DNA of 64,000 nucleotides from Enterobacterales bacterium (lineage in GTDB: Bacteria > Pseudomonadota > Gammaproteobacteria > Enterobacterales > Enterobacteriaceae), in assembly GCA_015654925.1 (NCBI GenBank), contig JAATFX010000137.1:1-64000 (forward strand), written 5' to 3'. This document shows, piece by piece, positions 8,746 through 18,289 of the stretch. The notes under the pieces are model-generated. The model saw only the letters and a list, made by a program, of their open reading frames with translations, had not been told where the DNA came from and did no database searches. Positions within the stretch are counted from its first letter, which is position 1. Every line of letters begins with the position of its first letter. A program made the translations under genes and the position numbers.

Positions 8746-9762
8746 TCAGGATAAGAAATTAAGGCCGGTTAGCTGTTCGCTGGCCGTCCACAGCCGCGCG
8801 GCGGCCTGGCCGTCGACGGCATACGCCGCCACGCCCGTATCCCGCGCGCCGGTACGGTGGTTGCGCAAAATCGAAAAATCCTCCGGCTGACTGGCCATCA
8901 GCGGCGCAATGTCCGAGTCGACGCAAAATACGCCGCCCAGGCCGTCGAGCTGCGGGCTGGTGGCGCACCAGACTTGCGTCGCCGCGCCCTGAGGTATCGA
9001 TTTGATATCCTTGGCGGGATCGATCAATGGAGCGCCGTTTTCATCGATCACGCCGGCCTCCTGCAAAATCGCCACCGGCATATGCTTCTCCAGACCGGTG
9101 CCGGGAATGCCGCCCGGATGCAGCGAAAAGGCCCGTACGCCGTCGGCTTTGCCGCGCGCGTCCAATTCCAGCGCGAACAGTACATTGGCGGTCTTGGACT
9201 GGCCGTAACCCGCCCAGGGATCGTAGGGGCGATGCGCAAAATTGATATCGTCGAAAATTACCGGCGAGAATCGATGCCCCATGGACGAAACCGCAATAAC
9301 CCGCGCCCCTTCAGTACGCTTTAACGCCGGCCACAGCTGCGCGGTGAGCTGGAAATGGCCGAGATGATTGGTGGCGAATTGGAGCTCGTAACCACGGGCG
9401 TCCAGGCTACGCTCGGGCAAGGCCATAATGCCTGCGCTGTTGATCAGCATATGCAGCGGCAGGCCCGAATCCAGGAAACGCCGGGCAAAATCCTCTATGG
9501 ATGCGGGATCGAGCAGGTCCATCGGCTCGATTTCGATACCGCCGATGCCTGCCAGGGATTGTTTGGCGCGCGCCACGTCGCGGGCCGGTACGATTACCCG
9601 CGCGCCCGCCGAGACCAGGGTCCGGGCGGTTTCCCGGCCGAGCCCGGAATAGCCGCCGGTGATAATCGCCACCTTGCCCACCAGGTTGATGCCGCTGATA
9701 ACATGGGAGGTGGTCGATGCGGCGGTGAAACCGGAATTAATGGGGAGTTGGGGTGTAGACAT
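8746..9762 (-). CDS. Short-chain dehydrogenase/reductase (retinol-dehydrogenase-like)
   Basis: The 338-residue SDR has the cofactor motif TGGYSGLG at about residues 35-42, the NSAG strand motif near 108, and the catalytic YxxxK as YGQSK near 186, with a serine upstream in VIAVSSMGHRF. It is longer than classical SDRs, having a 25-residue N-terminal lead and a C-terminal tail, like the light-dependent protochlorophyllide/retinol dehydrogenase subgroup. It should oxidise or reduce a carbonyl with NAD(P)(H). It is divergent from the AraC regulator at 9866. Confidence 0.88.
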   Translation of the reverse strand: MSTPQLPINSGFTAASTTSHVISGINLVGKVAIITGGYSGLGRETARTLVSAGARVIVPARDVARAKQSLAGIGGIEIEPMDLLDPASIEDFARRFLDSGLPLHMLINSAGIMALPERSLDARGYELQFATNHLGHFQLTAQLWPALKRTEGARVIAVSSMGHRFSPVIFDDINFAHRPYDPWAGYGQSKTANVLFALELDARGKADGVRAFSLHPGGIPGTGLEKHMPVAILQEAGVIDENGAPLIDPAKDIKSIPQGAATQVWCATSPQLDGLGGVFCVDSDIAPLMASQPEDFSILRNHRTGARDTGVAAYAVDGQAAARLWTASEQLTGLNFLS

Positions 9763-9865
9763 AAAGAACCTCTGCTGGTGTATGTGTCGATATCCGCCAC
9801 GATAGCGCGCTTATTGTGGACCGAGAATACTTGCCAGTGCTTAAAACATTTGCGATAGTTCAGAA

Positions 9866-10822
9866 ATGAACCAAGATCCCTTTTCTCATATCCTGACGCT
9901 GGTGAATGCCCGCTCGGTGGTCGCCGGTGGTTTTAGCGCCGGCGGCGATTGGGCGATTGCGTTTCCACCGCCCGATCGCGTCAAATTTTTCATCGCCGCG
10001 CGGGGCGCATGCTGGCTTGCCATGGAAGGCGGGGATGCCCCCATCCGGCTCAGGGAGGGAGATGTCTTCCTGATGGCCGCCGCCCGCGCGTTCACTCTCG
10101 CAAGCGACCTTTCCTTGCCTGCGCAGAATGCCGGTCATCTTTTTGCGCATGTATCCCGCAAAATCATTAATATTGGCGTGGGGGACGAGTTTCTCTTTTT
10201 GGGGGGGCACGTGCAGTTGGACTCGGCCGGCGGTCAGTTGCTTATCAATAACCTGCCGCCGGCCATCCATCTGCGCGCCGGCCGCGCTGAGGCCACCGCG
10301 CTGCAATGGCTGATCGACCAATTAGTACATGAGCATAGCGCGGGGTTGCCTGGCTCCGACTTTGCGTCGGCGCAGCTGGCCCAGTTGATGTTCCTGCAAA
10401 TCCTGCGCGGTTACCTGGCCACCACGGATGCCTTGATGGCCGGGCGGCTGAGAGCCATCAGCGATCCGCGTATCGCGCCGGCCATCCGCTTGATGCATGA
10501 CGATCCCGCCCAGGCCCGTCATCTGACCGATCTCGCCCAGGCCTGCGCCATGTCGCGCACCGCTTTCGCGATCTATTTCAAATCCGTCGCCGGCGTCGCG
10601 CCGCTGACCTACCTCACCCAGTGGCGCATGCATCTGGCCGAACGCACGCTGCGGGAAGGCAATGCTTCCCTGGCTACGCTTGCGGCGTCGCTGGGCTATT
10701 CTTCCGAGAGCGCATTCAGCATTGCGTTCAAGCGCGTCACCGGCAGGGCCCCCCAGCATTACAGATCGGTAATGCGCAAAGCCTCCGGGCAGCCAGACCC
10801 CGGACCAGCCGCAGGAATTTGA
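9866..10822 (+). CDS. AraC-family regulator with cupin-type sensor
   Basis: The 318-residue protein has an N-terminal cupin-like sensing domain (about 1-190; VKFFIAARGACWLAMEG and LREGDVFLMAA). A C-terminal double HTH covers about 205-305 (ARHLTDLAQACAMSRTAFAI, then LATLAASLGYSSESAFSIAF and the family-typical FKRVTGRAPQHYR). This matches the AraC cupin-6 group that commonly represses or activates a divergently placed oxidoreductase, here the SDR at 8746-9762. Convergent with the amidase gene downstream. Confidence 0.9.
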   Translation: MNQDPFSHILTLVNARSVVAGGFSAGGDWAIAFPPPDRVKFFIAARGACWLAMEGGDAPIRLREGDVFLMAAARAFTLASDLSLPAQNAGHLFAHVSRKIINIGVGDEFLFLGGHVQLDSAGGQLLINNLPPAIHLRAGRAEATALQWLIDQLVHEHSAGLPGSDFASAQLAQLMFLQILRGYLATTDALMAGRLRAISDPRIAPAIRLMHDDPAQARHLTDLAQACAMSRTAFAIYFKSVAGVAPLTYLTQWRMHLAERTLREGNASLATLAASLGYSSESAFSIAFKRVTGRAPQHYRSVMRKASGQPDPGPAAGI

Positions 10823-10858
10823 TGCCCCGCAGCTGAGCTTGCCATTCTTAGCCGAACG

Positions 10859-12019
10859 TCAGGCAAAAAATGTCCTGGCCCATTGGATCAATTGCCGATC
10901 GCAACCGCGGGCGCCGATAACCGAGATAGCCAGCGGGCCCTCCCGCCCGTCGGCCAGCGGCACGGTCACCTGCGGCAAACCGGCCAATCCCGCTACGGCA
11001 TTAAAGGTTAGCGCCTGCTGGTAAAAATGCTGGATCTGGCCGCCGTCGGCTTGCAACGACAGCAACGCCCGCGGTGTGGTGGGTAATATCAGCCAATGAT
11101 TAGCCAGCAGGGCATCCATTTCGTTTCGCAGTTGCTGCCGCATGGCCAGAAAAAACGCGGTTTGCGACGGGTCGACCTCATCAAGCCGGGCAAAGCGCGC
11201 GGCAATATCCGCGCCGAATACCGGTTTGACGCGGCGCAGCCAGTCCCCAAGGGCAGCCAGAATGGCTTCATCCTGCAAATGCTGGTAACAGGCCAGCCAG
11301 CGATCGGCCTGCCCGGCGAATAGTTCGATGCTTGCGGCCGGTCCGTGACGCAACGCATGGCGGCGCAGCGCCAGCGCGTCGCCGGCTTCGGTCGCGGCGC
11401 GGGCGGCAAACGCCTCGGCGAACAGCAGCGGCGTTTTATGGCCCTTGGCCGCGGATTCCGGCTCCTCTGGCGGTAACAGCACGTCGGCCACCCGTTCCAG
11501 CAATGCCCCTTCGCGGGTAAACCAGCCCACCGTATCGAAACGCGGCGCGAACGGCAGCACCCCCGCCAGAGAAATGCGGCCATGGGTGGGCCGGATACCC
11601 CATAAGCCGCAAAATGCGGCGGGGACCCGCACCGAACCGCCGGTATCGGTGCCCAAGGCAAAATCCACGTCCCCTGCCGCCACGGCGCTGGCCGAGCCGC
11701 TGGAAGAACCACCGGGCAGCGCCCACGGCCAACGTGGGTTTAACGGGGTACCATAATGGGCATTTTTTCCCTCCAGGCTGTAGGCCAGCTCATCGCTGAT
11801 GGTTTTGCCCTCCACCGCGGCGCCGGCGCCCAGCAGCGCGGCGACGCAGGGAGCATGGCTGGTGGCCGGCCCGTGGGTGCGCCGCCAGTCGGGATTCCCG
11901 CCGCCGGTGACGCTGCCGGCGATATCAATCAGGTCTTTCACCGCAAAACACAGCCCGTCGAGCGCGCCGGCGGTTATCGCCGGTACGCGCAGCCGGGGCC
12001 CGGGCATAAAAGCGCTCAT
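10859..12019 (-). CDS. Amidase-signature-family hydrolase
   Basis: The 386-residue protein carries the Ser-cis-Ser-Lys triad of the amidase signature family: lysine in FAVKDLIDI (about residue 30), the glycine/serine-rich segment GGSSSGSASAVAAGD, and the nucleophile region GTDTGGSVRVPAAFCG. Start ATG 12017-12019 is preceded by AAGGAGG and overlaps the stop of the upstream cysteine hydrolase as ATGA, so the two are translationally coupled. The protein lacks the C-terminal domain of full-length allophanate hydrolases. Pairing with an isochorismatase-type hydrolase suggests sequential hydrolysis of a ureide-like compound such as a biuret or N-carbamoyl product; this is inference. Residues 20-170 fit the family best. 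Confidence 0.85.
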   Translation of the reverse strand: MSAFMPGPRLRVPAITAGALDGLCFAVKDLIDIAGSVTGGGNPDWRRTHGPATSHAPCVAALLGAGAAVEGKTISDELAYSLEGKNAHYGTPLNPRWPWALPGGSSSGSASAVAAGDVDFALGTDTGGSVRVPAAFCGLWGIRPTHGRISLAGVLPFAPRFDTVGWFTREGALLERVADVLLPPEEPESAAKGHKTPLLFAEAFAARAATEAGDALALRRHALRHGPAASIELFAGQADRWLACYQHLQDEAILAALGDWLRRVKPVFGADIAARFARLDEVDPSQTAFFLAMRQQLRNEMDALLANHWLILPTTPRALLSLQADGGQIQHFYQQALTFNAVAGLAGLPQVTVPLADGREGPLAISVIGARGCDRQLIQWARTFFA

Positions 12020-12834
12020 TTCGCCTCCTTTTCCCTGGCGTCGTCCGGCATCGCCGCGATCACCCGTGCCGAGTCGGTGACAAAACCAAAGCATTTTTTA
12101 ACATTCCATACGGTGGCCTGGGTGCAAAAATCCGGCGAAGACGTGGCGCAGCAATCTTCCAGCAGCACACAGCCATAACCGAGGAAATTAGCGTCGGTCA
12201 GCGAATGCAGCACGCATTGATCGGTATTGACGCCGGCAAACAGGATGGTGCGTATCCCCAGGTTGCGCAGAATACTGTCCAGAGGGGTATCCCAAAAACC
12301 GCTGATGCGGTATTTATCCACCTGGATATCCCCAGGGCACGGGGCCAGTTCGTCCACTATCGCCGCCGCCCAGGAATTTTTTTCCAGCACATGGGCGCCA
12401 TGCCCCGGCAAGGCTTCCCCCAGGCCGATCCCTGCGCCGGTCGGCTTATATAGGTGATGCTGGTTGGCCGGCATATTGGCCAGGTCGGGCCGATTACCCC
12501 AATTGACCCAGATAACCGGCACCTGCTGCGCCCGCAATACCGGCAACAGGCGCTGTAATGGTGCAATGGGTGCACGATCCACTGCAAAATTGCCCCCTAT
12601 GTGATCAACCCAACCGGTGGCGGCGCAGAAGTCGTTTTGCATATCGATAATGATAATGGCCGTATGGCGCAGGTCGATTCTGACGTTTTGCGGCTCGCTG
12701 GCCAGGGTGGCGATGACCGGTTCGCGGTAGGGAACCACCATATCCACCTGCTGCGCATCGGCATGCCAGCGGGTATTGGCGAAGGTCCCCAGCGGCGCGG
12801 CAACGCCTGCGGTTTCTGGTGTCGGCTGTGGCAT
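12016..12834 (-). CDS. Isochorismatase-family cysteine hydrolase (ureidoacrylate/biuret hydrolase type)
   Basis: The 272-residue protein has the catalytic Asp in IIIIDMQNDFCA, the Lys in HVLEKNSWAAA and the Cys in FAGVNTDQCVLHS. This Asp-Lys-Cys triad belongs to amide-hydrolysing isochorismatase-family enzymes such as RutB and biuret hydrolase. Start ATG 12832-12834 follows a GGAG site. The long N-terminal lead before the core (about 55 residues) resembles the ureidoacrylate/biuret hydrolase group rather than short nicotinamidases. It forms a coupled pair with the amidase and is divergent from a BMP-type importer, so it probably processes what that importer brings in. The exact substrate is not determinable. 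Confidence 0.82.
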   Translation of the reverse strand: MPQPTPETAGVAAPLGTFANTRWHADAQQVDMVVPYREPVIATLASEPQNVRIDLRHTAIIIIDMQNDFCAATGWVDHIGGNFAVDRAPIAPLQRLLPVLRAQQVPVIWVNWGNRPDLANMPANQHHLYKPTGAGIGLGEALPGHGAHVLEKNSWAAAIVDELAPCPGDIQVDKYRISGFWDTPLDSILRNLGIRTILFAGVNTDQCVLHSLTDANFLGYGCVLLEDCCATSSPDFCTQATVWNVKKCFGFVTDSARVIAAMPDDAREKEAK

Positions 12835-12992
12835 AAAGCGTCTCTCCTTTGGCGGGCGGCGGCCCGTTTTATCTGGTTTAGATGATGGCAACAGCCTTAA
12901 CCGGCTGAACCTGGATGTACTGGCACTGAATTTGCAAAAGCCGTTCAGTAATAACTTACTTACTTCACTTCATACGCAATAGGAGTGCCAAA

Positions 12993-13970
12993 ATGACATC
13001 TGCCTTATCAATTCGTTTGGTTGTTTCTTTTACCCTGCTCGCCGGCTCGCTGGTATCCCAGCAGGCCATGGCCGACGAGGCGATGCGCGTGGGGATATTG
13101 ATCCCGGGCTCAAAAATGGACAAAGGCTGGATGGAGTCCGGTTATGACGGCGTTATGGCCTCGCAAAAGACCTTCGGCGACAAGCTTAAAACCCAGATTA
13201 TCGAAAATATCAATTATGCGGATATGGAACAGGCGCTGACCAATCTGGCGACCAAAAACCAGCTGGTTATCGGCGTCGGCGGGCAAACCCAGGCGGCGGT
13301 ATTAAAGGTGGCCAAACGGTTCCCGAAGGTGAAGTTTTCCATTGTCGGCGGCAATCAGGGGCAAGCCATGCCGGCGAACGTGGCGGGTTATGACGTAAAA
13401 CAAGCGGAAATCGCGTTTGTCGCGGGCGCGGCGGCGGCGATGCTGACCAAAACCGATAAGATCAGCTATGTGGGCGGGATGGAAATTCCGTCGATTGTGA
13501 ACGCCGGGAAGGAATTCGGCAATGGCGCCCAATATATCAACCCCAAAGTGCAAAACCTGGTCAGCTATACCGGTGATTTCGACGATGTTTCCAAGGCCCA
13601 CGAAGCCACGCTGGCCGCCATCTCGCAGGGCGCGGACATTCATTATCATATTCTTAATCTCGGGCTGCGCGGTCTGGAACAGGCGGCCAAGGAGAAAAAC
13701 ACCCATATCATCGGCAGCTATACCGCGCGCTGCGGTACCGACCCGCTCTATGTCGGCTATAGCGTCACCGGCGTGGGCTACCAGGTGCAATATGCCATCG
13801 ACCAATTGGAAAAACAGACCTGGCAGCCGGGCTATAAAGCCTTTGGCCTCGCCATGGGTCCCCAGGCATCGGACATGATCGTATGCAGCTCCACGCCGGA
13901 AATCGATGCCAAGTTGAAGCAAATCAAGCAGGATATCCAAAGCGGCAAAATTAAAGTGCTGGAAGGGTAA
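12993..13970 (+). CDS. BMP-family ABC transporter substrate-binding protein
   Basis: The 325-residue protein has a signal peptide (hydrophobic LVVSFTLLAGSLVS, cleavage probably after AMA near residue 27). The mature part follows the basic-membrane-protein fold: RVGILIPGSKMDKGWMESGY, then KFSIVGGNQG, KISYVGGMEIPSI and HIIGSYTARCG. BMP proteins bind nucleosides, purines or related heterocycles. It is first in an operon with an ATPase, two permeases and TetR. A ribosome site AGGAG lies at 12981-12985. Confidence 0.9.
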   Translation: MTSALSIRLVVSFTLLAGSLVSQQAMADEAMRVGILIPGSKMDKGWMESGYDGVMASQKTFGDKLKTQIIENINYADMEQALTNLATKNQLVIGVGGQTQAAVLKVAKRFPKVKFSIVGGNQGQAMPANVAGYDVKQAEIAFVAGAAAAMLTKTDKISYVGGMEIPSIVNAGKEFGNGAQYINPKVQNLVSYTGDFDDVSKAHEATLAAISQGADIHYHILNLGLRGLEQAAKEKNTHIIGSYTARCGTDPLYVGYSVTGVGYQVQYAIDQLEKQTWQPGYKAFGLAMGPQASDMIVCSSTPEIDAKLKQIKQDIQSGKIKVLEG

Positions 13971-13975
13971 CCCGC

Positions 13976-15523
13976 ATGGCCGGCGATCTCAGCATGCCGA
14001 TCCCCGCGCTGTCGCTCCAGGGCATCGATAAATTTTTCGGGGCGTTCCAGGCGTTATCCCATGTAACCCTGGATCTGCTGCCCGGAGAAGTGCATTGCCT
14101 GTTGGGCGAGAACGGCGCGGGTAAGTCGACGTTATGTAATGTTATTTTTGGCGTCCATCAGCCCGACGGCGGCGTTATGCTGCGCGCGGGCACCCCTTAT
14201 AAACCCCGGCGGCCCCATGATGCGCTGACGGCGGGCATTGCCATGGTGCATCAGCATTTCAGTCTGGTAAATAACGTCAGCGTACTCGATAACCTACTGC
14301 TGGGGCAGTCGCGGGGGTGGATTGACTATGGCCGACAGCGCCGGCGGATCGGGGAAACCTTGCAAAGCCTGGGGCTGGACCTGGATTTACAGGCGAAAAT
14401 ATCCGCGTTATCGGTGGGGGAGCGCCAGCGTGTGGAGATAGTCAAATGCCTGCTGCGCAACCCCAGCGTGCTGATCCTTGATGAGCCCACCGCGGTCCTG
14501 CTGCCGGCGGAAATCGGCGCGCTGTTGTCCGTATGCGAGCGGGTGGCCAAACAGGGATGCGCGGTAGTGCTGGTCACCCACAAGCTGGCCGAAATCCAGC
14601 GTATCGCCTCGCGCGCCACGGTATTGCAAAACGGCCGGGTGGTGACGCAATCCACCCGGCCGGCGCAGGAGATCGACCGCCTGGTGCGCGCCATGATCGA
14701 CCGCCCCGGCCAGGAGGGCGCCGCCAATGCAACGCCCGCTGTTGCCGCCCCGCAGGCCAAACGCTACGCGCTAAGTGAAGAAGTATTGCAGCTCAATGGG
14801 CTAACCGTGCGCGACGCCCAGGGCGTCACCCGGCTGGACAATTGCACGATGGTGGTTAATCGCGGCGAGATTGTGGCGATAGCCGGCGTGGAAGGCAACG
14901 GCCAAAGCGAACTGGGCGCGGTATTGGCCGGTATGCTGCCTGCCAGCGACGGGCGGATTTATGTCGCGGGGCGGGACGTCACCGGCGCCTCGCCGCAGCA
15001 AATGACCCGGGCCGGGGTCGGCATTGTGCCGGAAGATCGCCATGCGGTGGGCTGCATTACCGATATGAGCCTGACGGAAAACTTGCTGCTTAATCATCTG
15101 GGCCGCTATTCCCGCTATGGTTTTTTGCAGCGCCGCAAAATGCGCGACCAGGCGCAGGCGCTGATAACGCGCTTTGATATCCGCGCCGCCGGCGCCGATG
15201 CGCGCTTTGGCGGCCTGTCCGGCGGCAATCAGCAAAAAGCCGTGCTGGCGCGGGAATTGACGCTGGAATCCCTGGTGCTGCTGGTGGCGGCGCAGCCTAC
15301 GCGCGGCCTGGATGTCGGCGCGGTGGCCGCGGTCTACCGCCATATCAGGGACGCGCGCGATCGCGGCGTCGGCGTATTGCTGATCTCATCCGAACTGGAT
15401 GAAGTGCTGGCGGTAGCGGATCGGATAGTGGTGTTTTACCGGGGAAAAATCATGGGCGCCAGCCGGGGCGGACAGCACGACCGCGCCGCGATCGGCGCCT
15501 GGATGGCGGGACAATCGGCATGA
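13976..15523 (+). CDS. BMP-type ABC transporter ATP-binding protein (two nucleotide-binding domains)
   Basis: The 515-residue protein has two ABC domains. The first has Walker A GENGAGKST, signature LSVGERQ and Walker B VLILDEPTAVL. The second has a degenerate Walker A (VEGNGQSELG), signature LSGGNQQK and Walker B-like LLVAAQPTRGLDVG. The impaired second site is typical of this importer class, so only one site is expected to hydrolyse ATP efficiently. It starts 5 bases after the binding-protein gene and overlaps the next permease by 4 bases. Confidence 0.93.
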   Translation: MAGDLSMPIPALSLQGIDKFFGAFQALSHVTLDLLPGEVHCLLGENGAGKSTLCNVIFGVHQPDGGVMLRAGTPYKPRRPHDALTAGIAMVHQHFSLVNNVSVLDNLLLGQSRGWIDYGRQRRRIGETLQSLGLDLDLQAKISALSVGERQRVEIVKCLLRNPSVLILDEPTAVLLPAEIGALLSVCERVAKQGCAVVLVTHKLAEIQRIASRATVLQNGRVVTQSTRPAQEIDRLVRAMIDRPGQEGAANATPAVAAPQAKRYALSEEVLQLNGLTVRDAQGVTRLDNCTMVVNRGEIVAIAGVEGNGQSELGAVLAGMLPASDGRIYVAGRDVTGASPQQMTRAGVGIVPEDRHAVGCITDMSLTENLLLNHLGRYSRYGFLQRRKMRDQAQALITRFDIRAAGADARFGGLSGGNQQKAVLARELTLESLVLLVAAQPTRGLDVGAVAAVYRHIRDARDRGVGVLLISSELDEVLAVADRIVVFYRGKIMGASRGGQHDRAAIGAWMAGQSA

Positions 15524-16614
15524 CCAATATTTTAATTAAACCAATCCCGCCGCGGCGGCGCGTTAATACGCATCTGCGCGCCCTGCAGGTGCTGGGCGGC
15601 GCCGTGGCGGCAGCCTTATTGGCGGCGCTATTGATGATCCTCAGCGTCGGAGTACCGGTATCAGAGGCCCTGGCGGCATTTGCCGACGGCGCCTGGGGAT
15701 CGCCTTACGCCATCGGCGCGTCCATTAACCGCAGTCTGGCGTTTGCCCTGGTGGGTATCGGTTTTGTCCTGGCCAACCGCGCCCGCCTGACCAACGTCGG
15801 CGGCGAAGGGCAGATTGCCGTCGGCGCCATCGCCGCCACCGCCATGAGCCTATACGGCGGCTGCGACGGATTGCCTTACGGCTTGGCCTACATCGTGCCG
15901 ATGCTGTGCGCCGCCCTGACGGGCGGGGTATGGGGCGCCATTCCCGGCTGGTTGAAAGCCCGCCTGGGCACCAACGAAGTGATCAGCACCTTATTGCTGT
16001 CGTTTATCGCCGTTTGGTTACTTTACTGGTGCGTCCAATCCGTGGATCTGCTGCGCCAACCGATGACCAGCGGGGGAACGCTGCCGGAGTCCCAGACCAT
16101 TCCCGACACCACGCAATTACCCCTGCTATGGCCGGATAGCGGATTGGGCATCCATCTGGGTTTAGCGGTGACGGTGGTACTGGGCATCGTGGTGGCGGCC
16201 GTTATACAGCGTACGCGTTTTGGTTTTGCGCTGCGGGCGGTCGGCTACAATCCGCTGGCGGCCAAACGCGCCGGGATAGCCATCACCTGGACCACGGTGG
16301 CCGCCCTGGTCATTGCCGGCGCGTTCGGCGGACTGGCGGGCGCGATGATGCTGCAAGGGGATCAATACTCGCTAAAAGCGGGATTCTCCTCCGGTTACGG
16401 ATTTGACGGGCTGGTGGTGGGACTGCTGGCGCGCAACTCGGTCGCCGGCGTGTTTATCGCCGCGCTGCTGTTCGGGTTCATGCGTTCCGGAGGCATTAAT
16501 ATGGAAATGGTGGCGCAGGTTCCCGCGGCGCTGGTGCTGGTGGTGCAGGCCATCGTTATCCTGGCCCTGGCGGGCAGCGCCATGTGGCTGGATCGCAAAG
16601 GGGAAAACGCATGA
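15520..16614 (+). CDS. BMP-type ABC transporter permease 1
   Basis: The 364-residue inner-membrane protein has a cytoplasmic N-terminal arm with PPRRRVNTHLRA and about eight to nine hydrophobic helices. The conserved permease segment RARLTNVGGEGQIAVGAIAA occurs near residue 90 and GTNEVISTLLLSFIAVWLL near 150. This is the longer YufP-type subunit of nucleoside importers. It overlaps the ATPase gene by ATGA and the next permease by four bases. Confidence 0.92.
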   Translation: MTNILIKPIPPRRRVNTHLRALQVLGGAVAAALLAALLMILSVGVPVSEALAAFADGAWGSPYAIGASINRSLAFALVGIGFVLANRARLTNVGGEGQIAVGAIAATAMSLYGGCDGLPYGLAYIVPMLCAALTGGVWGAIPGWLKARLGTNEVISTLLLSFIAVWLLYWCVQSVDLLRQPMTSGGTLPESQTIPDTTQLPLLWPDSGLGIHLGLAVTVVLGIVVAAVIQRTRFGFALRAVGYNPLAAKRAGIAITWTTVAALVIAGAFGGLAGAMMLQGDQYSLKAGFSSGYGFDGLVVGLLARNSVAGVFIAALLFGFMRSGGINMEMVAQVPAALVLVVQAIVILALAGSAMWLDRKGENA

Positions 16615-17528
16615 ATATGGAACTGCTGGCCATTTTCGCCGGCTCATCTATCCGGCTGGCCGCCCCGTTAATCGTGGCGTCTACCGGCGAGCTGATCAGC
16701 GAGCGCGCCGGCGTACTGAATATGAGCGTGGAAGGCATGATGCTCACCGGGGCGTTTCTCGGCGCGGCGGGGGCCAGCGTAACCGGCAACGCCGAATGGG
16801 GTCTGCTAATCGGCGTGCTCGGAGTCATCCCCCTGGCGCTGCTGCAGGCCTTTCTCAGCATTACCCTGCGGGCCAACCAAATCGTCACCGGTATCGGCAT
16901 CAATATCCTGGCGTTGGGCGCTACCACCCTGGCCTACCGGGAGATGTTCGGCGCCCGATCAAGCGCGGTGATTCCGGGTCTGGAAAAATGGTCGCCGCCG
17001 CTGTTGCGCGATGTGCCGCTGCTGGGCAACGAAGTGTTAAACCAGGTGTGGCTGTTTTACCTCGGACTGCTGGTTTTACTGGCGGGCGCCGTGGTCATGC
17101 GCCGCACCGCGTTGGGTATCGCCCTGCATGCGGTGGGCGCCGCGCCGCGCGCCGTGGATCAGTCGGGTTTATCCGTCACCCGGCTGCGTTACGGCGCGGT
17201 GATTTTTTCCGGCATGATGGCGGCCGCGGCGGGTTGCCTGATTTCCATTGGCGATATCCATACTTTTACCGAAGGTATGACCAACGGCACCGGTTATCTG
17301 GCCATCGCCGCCATTATTTTCGGCAACTGGAAAATCGGCCGTACCGCTTTGGCCTGCCTGCTGTTCGGCGCGGCCAGCGCGCTGCAATTTCAGTTGCCGC
17401 TGCTGGGTATTAATGTGCCCACCGCCCTGTTGATTATGCTGCCCTATTTGCTCGCGCTGATCGCCGTGGCCGGGTTGATTGGACGGCAAACCGCGCCGGC
17501 CGCCCTGACGCAGCCTTATCAGCGTTAA
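16611..17528 (+). CDS. BMP-type ABC transporter permease 2
   Basis: The 305-residue inner-membrane permease corresponds to the shorter YufQ-type subunit. It contains the family segment ELISERAGVLNMSVEGMMLT near residue 25 and ANQIVTGIGINILALGATTL near 85. Start ATG 16611 overlaps the previous stop as ATGA. With permease 1 and the double ATPase it completes a heterodimeric importer for a nucleoside- or ureide-like solute. Confidence 0.92.
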   Translation: MNMELLAIFAGSSIRLAAPLIVASTGELISERAGVLNMSVEGMMLTGAFLGAAGASVTGNAEWGLLIGVLGVIPLALLQAFLSITLRANQIVTGIGINILALGATTLAYREMFGARSSAVIPGLEKWSPPLLRDVPLLGNEVLNQVWLFYLGLLVLLAGAVVMRRTALGIALHAVGAAPRAVDQSGLSVTRLRYGAVIFSGMMAAAAGCLISIGDIHTFTEGMTNGTGYLAIAAIIFGNWKIGRTALACLLFGAASALQFQLPLLGINVPTALLIMLPYLLALIAVAGLIGRQTAPAALTQPYQR

Positions 17529-17542
17529 TCAGGATGAAAACC

Positions 17543-18235
17543 ATGTCAAACATCAATCAGGACGAAACCGCCGCAACCCGCGGCCGAACGCCGGGCAAGC
17601 GGCAACAGTTGGCACAGAACACCCGCCGGCGTATTTTTGAGATTGCCTTGCATGAATTTTCCGATAAAGGATTTAGTGGGGTTCGCGTCGAGACCATCGC
17701 TGCCCTGACCGGCGTCAATATCCGCATGATTTATCACTATTTCGGCAACAAGCTGAATCTCTATATCGAGGTATTGGAATATGTGCTCGGCCAGTTGCGG
17801 GATGAAGAATTAAAATTGAAACTGGATATGCATCAGATAGACCCCGTCGACGGCATATTGCAGTTATATGATTTCATCGAAAGCCATTTTGCCCGGCACC
17901 GCGAACTGCAAAGCTTGCTGCAATGGGAAAATCTTAACAAGGCCGATGCCCTGAAACACTCCGCCCGTATCCAGGCGATGTCGTTTCCCATCCGCGATTT
18001 ATTGGCCGAGCTGATCCGGCTCGGCGAGCGACAGGGCACGCTCCGCCCCGGCATCGACGCATTGCATCTATATGTCACCCTGGTCAGCCTAAGCGTATTT
18101 CACAAAGCCAATGCCTTTACGATGTCCTACATGTTCGAGACGGATTTGCTTACCGCCGACTGGCAGCGGCAGCATAAACATCAGGCCCACGATATGATCC
18201 TGGCCTATCTCAAACCTGCCGCTATCGCTAACTGA
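17543..18235 (+). CDS. TetR-family transcriptional regulator
   Basis: The 230-residue protein has a TetR HTH at about 25-75 (RRRIFEIALHEFSDKGFSGV, then VETIAALTGVNIRMIYHYFG) and an all-helical ligand domain. The start at ATG 17543 uses AGGA eight bases upstream; the ATG at 17534 lacks such a site. It lies 14 bases after the last permease gene of the importer and is probably cotranscribed, so it likely senses the imported or processed compound and represses the divergent promoters at 12835-12992. The role resembles that of RutR beside pyrimidine catabolic genes, but orthology is not claimed. Confidence 0.88.
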   Translation: MSNINQDETAATRGRTPGKRQQLAQNTRRRIFEIALHEFSDKGFSGVRVETIAALTGVNIRMIYHYFGNKLNLYIEVLEYVLGQLRDEELKLKLDMHQIDPVDGILQLYDFIESHFARHRELQSLLQWENLNKADALKHSARIQAMSFPIRDLLAELIRLGERQGTLRPGIDALHLYVTLVSLSVFHKANAFTMSYMFETDLLTADWQRQHKHQAHDMILAYLKPAAIAN

Positions 18236-18289
18236 TCCTGGCGACCATCGCCGCTATGGATTTTCACCGCCACGCTGGATTTTTGGTGC

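Noticed and set aside
15241..15330. Degenerate second Walker B in the BMP-type ATPase as a sign of a pseudogene
   Set aside because: Relatives of this importer class commonly have a weak second site; the gene is intact and in a coupled operon.
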